Part shown: one piece after another, positions 59,083 through 64,000 of the stretch
Layout of the letters: each line of letters starts with the position of its first letter
How positions within the stretch are numbered: the first letter of the stretch is position 1
From: Puniceicoccus vermicola
GTDB taxonomy: Bacteria > Verrucomicrobiota > Verrucomicrobiia > Opitutales > Puniceicoccaceae
DNA: 64,000 bases
Direction: 5' to 3'
Assembly: GCF_014230055.1 (NCBI RefSeq)
Contig: NZ_JACHVA010000033.1
Coordinates: forward strand, 1-64,000
Program-made: the position numbers and the translations under genes
The notes under the pieces: model-generated
Databases searched by the model: none
What the model was told of the DNA's origin: nothing
Seen by the model: the letters and a program-made list of their open reading frames with translations, nothing else

Positions 59083-61488
59083 GTGACTGCTGCAAAACGC
59101 TCTACGGAAACCACTCGGCATCAATCTTTTGAAGATGGGGAACGACGATTCCTCTACCTTCTCTTCAAACGAATCCGGGGGGCCAAGCGGCAGTTTTTTC
59201 TCCACTCGGACATCCAGGATCTGATCTCCGAGGTCTCCTCCGAAGCGGGAGATGACTTGCCCGAAGGCAGTCAACTCCTCGCCAACCTAAAAGGAGTCAT
59301 GAGTGCAGCCCACCGGGATCCTTGGCTCGTCGTCGAGTTTCGGCAATCGATCGGACGTTGGTATCATGGCCGCTTCCACCTCGACGACCTTTCCTTCGAG
59401 GAGATTCCCGTCAACGACTTCCTCGCCTTCCGCGAGAGCCTCGTCTGCGACAATGGATCTGCAGACGAGTGGCCGATCGAGTTCAACGCCCAGCCATTTC
59501 TGCACGATGTCCCGATCATGCGGGAAAAGCGGCAGATTGGGCGGGGTGTCGAATACCTGAACCGAACTCTGTCCCACCGGCTGTTCTCCAGTGCCGAGAA
59601 ACGAGTCCAAACTCTCTTCGACTTTCTGCAAATCCACCACCACCGCGGACGGCAATTGATGCTTTCGGACCGAATCCAAACTCCGGCCGAACTGCAGCAA
59701 GCGATTGAGGGGGCAGAGGAGTTTCTGGCCGACCAACCCGACGACAAGCTTTGGAAAGACATCCGGGCCGAACTCAATTCACTGGGACTTGAAGTTGGAT
59801 GGGGCGATACCGTTGCCCGGGTTCGTGAGACCGTGAACCTGCTCTCCGAGATCATCGATTCCCCGAACCCGTCCGACATTGAAGAGTTCCTCGGGCGAAT
59901 TCCGATGATCTTTAGCGTGGTGATTTTCAGTCCGCACGGCTACTTCGGCCAATCCAATGTTCTCGGCCTACCCGACACCGGAGGCCAAGTCGTCTATATT
60001 CTCGACCAAGTCAGGGCTCTGGAAAAAGAGATGCGCGAACGGCTGGAAAGCCAGGGGCTGGACACGGAACCCGACATTCTCGTCGTTACGAGACAGATTC
60101 CCGACGCCAAAGAAACCGGCTGCGATGTGAAGGAAGAAAGCATTAACGGCACCCGGAATGCCCGCATCATTCGCGTTCCTTTCACCGAAGAGAGCGGTGA
60201 AGTCGTTCCGCAGTGGATTTCCCGCTTTAAAGTATGGCCCTACCTTGAGCGCTTTACCATCGATTCCGAGCGTGCCATTCTAGCGGAACTGGGCAATAAG
60301 CCTGACCTCATCATTGGCAATTATTCCGACGGCAACCTGGTAGCCACTCTCCTCGCTGAGCGTCTCGGAGTGACCCAGTGCAACATTGCTCACGCCCTCG
60401 AGAAGACCAAATACCTCTTCTCCGACCTTTATTGGAAGGAAAACGAAGAGGATTACCATTTCTCCGCGCACTTCACGGCCGATCTCCTGGCCATGAACGC
60501 CGCTGATTTCATCATCACTTCCACCTATCAGGAGATCGCCGGAAACGCTTCCAGCGTAGGCCAATACGAGTCGTATTCCTCCTTCACCATGCCCGGCCTC
60601 TTCCGGGTTCCCAAGGGAATCGACGTCTTCGATCCCAAGTTCAACATCGTCTCGCCCGGAGCCGATGAGGAAGTCTATTTCCCCCACACCGATCAAGAAA
60701 ACCGTATCACCGGTCTCAAAAAGGAAATCGACACCCTCCTTTTCGGAGATTTCCCGGGAGCCGTCTCGCAATTCAAGGATCCCGACAAACCGATTATCTT
60801 CCTCATGTCGCGCCTCGACAAAGTGAAGAACGTAACGGGCTTCGTGGAATGGTACGCCAAAAACGATCGACTCCGGGAACTGGCAAACGTCTTCGTCATT
60901 GGCGGCAACACCGATTTCGACCAATCGAGCGACAGCGAGGAAAAGGAACAGATCCGGATCCTCTACGACCTGATCGAGCGCCACAACCTCCGCGGACAAC
61001 TCCGGTGGGTTCCCAAGCAATCGGATAAGGTCTTCAACGGCGAACTCTACCGCGTCCTCGCCGACCGAAAAGGCGTCTTCGTCCAACCCGCCCTCTTCGA
61101 AGCCTTTGGCCTGACCGTCATCGAAGCCATGACCTCCGGCCTCCCCACCTTCGCCACCATCTTCGGCGGCCCTCTCGAGATCATTGAAGACGGAAAAAGC
61201 GGCTTTCACATCGATCCCAATCACGGCGAAGATGTCGCCGAAAAACTCGCCGACTTCTTCGCCCGCTGCCAAGAGGATCCCGACCATTGGAATCAAGTTT
61301 CGCAGGGAGGAATCGAGCGCGTCGAAGCCCACTATACTTGGCGACTCTATGCATCCCGCCTCATGTCCCTCTCCCGAATCTACGGATTTTGGAAATTCGT
61401 GAGCAACTTGGACCGAGCCCGTTCCCGCGCATACGAACAACTCTTCTATCGCAGCGTCTTCCGCCCCATTGTCGATAAGATGAGCTAG
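59083..61488 (+). CDS. sucrose synthase
   Basis: A GT4 enzyme that makes or, more often, splits sucrose to give UDP- or ADP-glucose and fructose. Residues ~1-265 are the sucrose-synthase N-terminal regulatory domain; the catalytic part has FSPHGYFGQSNVLGLPDTGGQVVYILDQVRALE (~286-318), IAHALEKTKYLFSDLYWKE, and the donor motif FEAFGLTVIEAMTSGLPTFATIFGGP with glutamates seven residues apart. Length 801 is full size. GTG 59083 starts it. No sucrose-phosphate synthase or invertase is in the window. Sucrose may serve as osmolyte or carbon store. Confidence 0.94.
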   Translation: MTAAKRSTETTRHQSFEDGERRFLYLLFKRIRGAKRQFFLHSDIQDLISEVSSEAGDDLPEGSQLLANLKGVMSAAHRDPWLVVEFRQSIGRWYHGRFHLDDLSFEEIPVNDFLAFRESLVCDNGSADEWPIEFNAQPFLHDVPIMREKRQIGRGVEYLNRTLSHRLFSSAEKRVQTLFDFLQIHHHRGRQLMLSDRIQTPAELQQAIEGAEEFLADQPDDKLWKDIRAELNSLGLEVGWGDTVARVRETVNLLSEIIDSPNPSDIEEFLGRIPMIFSVVIFSPHGYFGQSNVLGLPDTGGQVVYILDQVRALEKEMRERLESQGLDTEPDILVVTRQIPDAKETGCDVKEESINGTRNARIIRVPFTEESGEVVPQWISRFKVWPYLERFTIDSERAILAELGNKPDLIIGNYSDGNLVATLLAERLGVTQCNIAHALEKTKYLFSDLYWKENEEDYHFSAHFTADLLAMNAADFIITSTYQEIAGNASSVGQYESYSSFTMPGLFRVPKGIDVFDPKFNIVSPGADEEVYFPHTDQENRITGLKKEIDTLLFGDFPGAVSQFKDPDKPIIFLMSRLDKVKNVTGFVEWYAKNDRLRELANVFVIGGNTDFDQSSDSEEKEQIRILYDLIERHNLRGQLRWVPKQSDKVFNGELYRVLADRKGVFVQPALFEAFGLTVIEAMTSGLPTFATIFGGPLEIIEDGKSGFHIDPNHGEDVAEKLADFFARCQEDPDHWNQVSQGGIERVEAHYTWRLYASRLMSLSRIYGFWKFVSNLDRARSRAYEQLFYRSVFRPIVDKMS

Positions 61489-61494
61489 TGAGGG

Positions 61495-61512
61495 CTTCGC
61501 CACCCAGCGAAG
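61495..61512 (+). terminator. possible hairpin after the sucrose synthase gene
   Basis: CTTCGC-CACCCA-GCGAAG, a perfect 6-bp stem seven bases after the stop codon. No T run follows, so termination is uncertain. Confidence 0.35.
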
Positions 61513-61653
61513 TAAAGTCGCAAAACGCTTATAATTAGCTAATTACAGAATTATCTCACACGGATTTATCTGCGTCTAAAAAAAGACTCCTGCCCTGACA
61601 TCTTCCCACGCCTCTGATCGGATTTCCGCGAAAAATGAGACCTCCCATTTTTC

Positions 61654-61681
61654 GTCAACCATTTTAGAACAGAGGTATTGA
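61654..61681 (+). promoter_or_regulatory. repeated motif GTCAA-N7-AGAACAG with TATTGA upstream of purB
   Basis: GTCAA (61654-61658), seven bases, AGAACAG (61666-61672), then TATTGA (61676-61681) at a 17-base spacing from the CGTCAA hexamer. The leader to purB ATG would be ~85 bases. Confidence 0.55.
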
Positions 61682-61773
61682 ATCTCTCCGAATCGGTTTG
61701 GCTGGACCTCATGAGCGCAATCTCCAGACTCGACGGTTCTCCATCGATTCTCTGTCCAACGAAGAAACCTTCC

Positions 61774-63195
61774 ATGATTCCAAACATTCTTGCTGAACGC
61801 TACGCATCCTCCGAAATGCGGGACATCTGGTCCCCCAGTGGAAAAGTTCGCTACGAACGTGAACTTTGGATTGCGGTCCTTAAGGCTCAAGACGAGCTCG
61901 GCCTGTCGGTTTCCCCGGGGGCGATTGAGGCCTATGAGAAGGTGATTGATCAGATTGACTTGGAGTCTATCCGCAAACGGGAGGCGGAGAGCCGCCACGA
62001 CGTGAAGGCTCGGATTGAGGAATTCTGTGGCTTGGCGGGCTTTGAAGAAATTCACCGGGGAATGACGAGTCGGGACCTGACCGAGAATGTGGAACAGCTG
62101 CAAGTGGCCCGCTCCCTCGAGGTGGTTCAGAAAAAGACGGCTGCCACTCTGGCTCAAATCGCAGCCAAGGCGGAAGAATTTGTCGGCCAGGTATTTCCGG
62201 GGCGCACCCATAACGTCCCGGCGCAGCCGACGACTTTCGGCAAGCGTCTGGCCATGTATGGGGAGGAGCTCCTTCACGCGGCACAAACTTTCTCTCGGAT
62301 CGCAGCCTCCTACCCCGTTCGCGGGATCAAGGGTGCGGTTGGGACTCAGCTGGATTTAAAAACTCTCTTCAGCGACGAGAAGGTCAAGGTGGACCAGCTC
62401 GAGGCGAGCGTCCTGAAACACCTCGGGTTTTCAAAATCCCTCCATGCGGTCGGCCAGGTCTACCCCCGCAGCCTCGATCATGAGGTCATCGCTGGCCTCG
62501 TCGGGATTGCTTCCGGACCCTCTAATCTCGCGCGCAGCCTCCGTTTAATGGCTGGCCACGAAACCGCTTCCGAAGGGTTTGCTCCCGGACAGACAGGCTC
62601 CTCTGCAATGCCACACAAGATGAATTCCCGTTCCTGCGAACGAGTGAACGGTTTCCTCGTCCTTCTTCGCGGTTACGAGACCATGGCAGCCGGTTTGGCC
62701 GGAGACCAATGGCATGAAGGCGATGTGTCCTGCTCGGTCGTTCGCCGCGTTGCCCTCCCGGACGCCTTTTTCTCTATCGACGGACTCTTCGAGACCTTCC
62801 TCACCGTCCTCGGACAAATGGAAGTCTACCCAGCGGTCATCGCGCGGGAGAACGCCGCCTACTTCCCCTTCCTCAGCTCCACGACTCTTCTGATGGAAGC
62901 AGTCCGGACCGGAACCGGGCGCGAAACCGCCCACAAGGCGATCAAGAAACACGCGATCTCTACGGTCAAGGATCTGCGCAGCGGCGAGATTACTCAAAAC
63001 AACTTTGCCGAACGCCTCGGTGCGGACTCCGACTTCCCGCTCGATACCGCTGACATTGAGAAGGTGATCACGGGTGCCGCCGATTTGATCGGCCTGGCCA
63101 AGGAGCAAGTCGGCGATTTCTCGACGCAGGTGAATGAGTTCCTCCGCCCGCTCAACCCAGAGTGGAAAGACTACCGTCCGGGCCAGATTCTCTGA
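61774..63195 (+). CDS. purB: adenylosuccinate lyase
   Basis: Works twice in purine synthesis, releasing fumarate from SAICAR and from adenylosuccinate. Signature GSSAMPHKMNSRSCERV (~residue 280, catalytic Ser loop); further segments are ESRHDVKARIEEF and HRGMTSRDLTENV (~75-105). ATG 61774 gives MIPNILAERYASSEM, a normal start; longer in-frame starts lack family resemblance and run into the promoter motif. Length 473. Convergent with argH. Confidence 0.95.
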   Translation: MIPNILAERYASSEMRDIWSPSGKVRYERELWIAVLKAQDELGLSVSPGAIEAYEKVIDQIDLESIRKREAESRHDVKARIEEFCGLAGFEEIHRGMTSRDLTENVEQLQVARSLEVVQKKTAATLAQIAAKAEEFVGQVFPGRTHNVPAQPTTFGKRLAMYGEELLHAAQTFSRIAASYPVRGIKGAVGTQLDLKTLFSDEKVKVDQLEASVLKHLGFSKSLHAVGQVYPRSLDHEVIAGLVGIASGPSNLARSLRLMAGHETASEGFAPGQTGSSAMPHKMNSRSCERVNGFLVLLRGYETMAAGLAGDQWHEGDVSCSVVRRVALPDAFFSIDGLFETFLTVLGQMEVYPAVIARENAAYFPFLSSTTLLMEAVRTGTGRETAHKAIKKHAISTVKDLRSGEITQNNFAERLGADSDFPLDTADIEKVITGAADLIGLAKEQVGDFSTQVNEFLRPLNPEWKDYRPGQIL

Positions 63196-63364
63196 GGCGC
63201 TGGAGTTTTCCGCGCCGCAAAGAACTTAAGCAGGGTTTCCCGTTCGAACCCAACCCCTCCGCTTCCGATGGAAGCACCTCCCCTGCGAGCAAGGGAGGAG
63301 TTGGTGAACTGGCGTCCGAGACCGGACGATCCCCAACTGGAGGAATCTGACGCTCGATCCAAAA

Positions 63365-64000
63365 TCAGTCAGCGAGTTTGGTCTTCCACTCGCCAATTGC
63401 TTTTCTCACCGGTTCGGGGCCGGGCATACCGGGTCCGGTCCGGCGGGCCATTCCTCGCTCAAGGCTGAAGACTTCGCGCCAGTCATCCTGTAATCCGTCG
63501 GCGGCCTTCCGAGCCTCCTCCTCGGGAAGCTCATTGATGGGAGTGTCCAGCTTTTCGGAAAGCGCGACCAAGGCACCCACTTGGTGGTGGGCCTGCCGGA
63601 AGGGAACTCCCTGTTCGACGAGATAATCGGCCAAATCGGTTGCTAGCAGAAGCGGATCCGAAACGGCCGCTTGGCAACGATCTTTTCGAAACTGGATTCC
63701 CGGCACCAAGTCCGACAACACATCCAAGCAATCCCGAAGGGTGCGGAAAGAATCGAAGAGCGGCGGTTTGTCCTCCTGAAGATCCCGGTTGTAGGTCAGC
63801 GGCAGGTTTTTCACCATGGATTGCAGGGTCACCAAATTGCCTTGAAGGCGGGCGGCCTTCCCGCGAATCAGCTCCAGCGCATCTGGATTTTTCTTCTGCG
63901 GCATCAAGCTGGAACCCGTGGTGTAGGCGTCGGGCAAAGCCACAAATCCAAACTCCGAGCTGTTCCAGAGGATGAAATCTTCAGCAAATCGAGAGAGGTG
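63365..64000 (-). CDS. argH: argininosuccinate lyase (partial, N-terminus beyond window)
   Basis: The C-terminal 211 residues of ArgH, the last enzyme of arginine synthesis, which releases fumarate. The frame is open to the window edge. The superfamily signature [22 protein letters not shown] sits near residue 25 of the part seen, preceded by [31 protein letters not shown] and [14 protein letters not shown] are also typical of the family. Upstream genes cannot be seen. The 170 bases to the purB stop hold only a weak CCTCCC/GGGAGG repeat (63277-63298). Confidence 0.95.
   Translation of the reverse strand, partial: HLSRFAEDFILWNSSEFGFVALPDAYTTGSSLMPQKKNPDALELIRGKAARLQGNLVTLQSMVKNLPLTYNRDLQEDKPPLFDSFRTLRDCLDVLSDLVPGIQFRKDRCQAAVSDPLLLATDLADYLVEQGVPFRQAHHQVGALVALSEKLDTPINELPEEEARKAADGLQDDWREVFSLERGMARRTGPGMPGPEPVRKAIGEWKTKLAD

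Noticed and set aside
1-64000. tRNA, rRNA, CRISPR, prophage or restriction-modification genes
   Set aside because: None could be recognised by eye on either strand. Small RNAs cannot be excluded without a covariance-model search.

Overview
The window reads as a contiguous chromosomal segment of a free-living Gram-negative bacterium. It has a moderately high GC content, tightly packed genes and operons with overlapping start and stop codons. The best guess is the phylum Verrucomicrobiota, probably near the Puniceicoccales/Opitutales. The clues are a giant pseudopilin-like protein of the kind common in that phylum (6125-9289), an Asp23/AmaP pair in a Gram-negative setting, LspA (lipoproteins), a short beta-barrel protein and the order ileS-dksA-like-lspA. 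This taxonomic call is inference; no rRNA, tRNA or other definitive marker was found. No CRISPR array, prophage or restriction island was seen. The only mobile-type genes are two near-identical REP-associated (Y1 type) transposases.

Layout, left to right. 1-1.8 kb: two coupled secreted proteins on the minus strand, one cysteine-rich and cut by the window edge, one with HEAT-like repeats. 1.9-5.9 kb: SufU-like Fe-S scaffold, P1B metal ATPase, GT4 glycosyltransferase and a small membrane protein, with overlapping starts. 6.1-10 kb: giant pseudopilin-like protein and a coupled exported protein. 10-11 kb: transposase copy 1. 11.2-16.3 kb: accB, accC, Asp23/Gls24, an AmaP-like anchor and an OlsF-like double acyltransferase, an envelope and lipid theme. 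16.3-22.7 kb: MscS channel, barrel protein, CorA, then the minus-strand operon psd-pssA-cutA-mscS. 23-27.7 kb: pyruvate dehydrogenase E1 alpha, E1 beta and E2, then a polyprenyl synthase. 27.7-36.4 kb: ybaB, metF, SGNH hydrolase, FMN reductase, crtI, a sigma-like protein with a partner of unknown function, leuA and a coiled-coil zinc-ribbon protein. 36.4-37.5 kb: transposase copy 2. 37.5-42.6 kb: ileS, dksA-like, lspA, SpoU-type methyltransferase. 42.7-49.5 kb: Ca2+/Na+ exchanger, S55 (SpoIVB-type) protein, beta-propeller and KefB-type antiporter. 49.6-52.7 kb: dps, an unknown gene, thpR and ackA. 52.8-57.1 kb (minus): hisG, prepilin peptidase, ctpA, tsaD. 57.2-64 kb: OmpR-type regulator, stand-alone 5'-3' exonuclease, sucrose synthase, purB and the C-terminal part of argH, cut by the window edge.

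The genes fit together as housekeeping metabolism (acetyl-CoA production by PDH, its use in fatty acid synthesis by AccBC, overflow to acetate by AckA, leucine, histidine, arginine and purine synthesis) with envelope biology (phospholipid and possible aminolipid synthesis, lipoprotein and prepilin processing, osmotic and ion homeostasis).

The most unusual signal is a repeated non-coding motif, GTCAA-N7/8-AGAACAG followed by a TATA-like element. It occurs five times. It sits upstream of accB, pdhA, purB and the exonuclease gene in the sense direction, and lies exactly 30 nt from the start codon of both transposase copies. Other second-look items: loss of zinc-ligand cysteines in both the DksA-like protein and IleS, an S55 protein with its Ser motif before its His motif, an MscS gene that seems to need a non-canonical start codon, and a dps promoter that predicts a leaderless mRNA.
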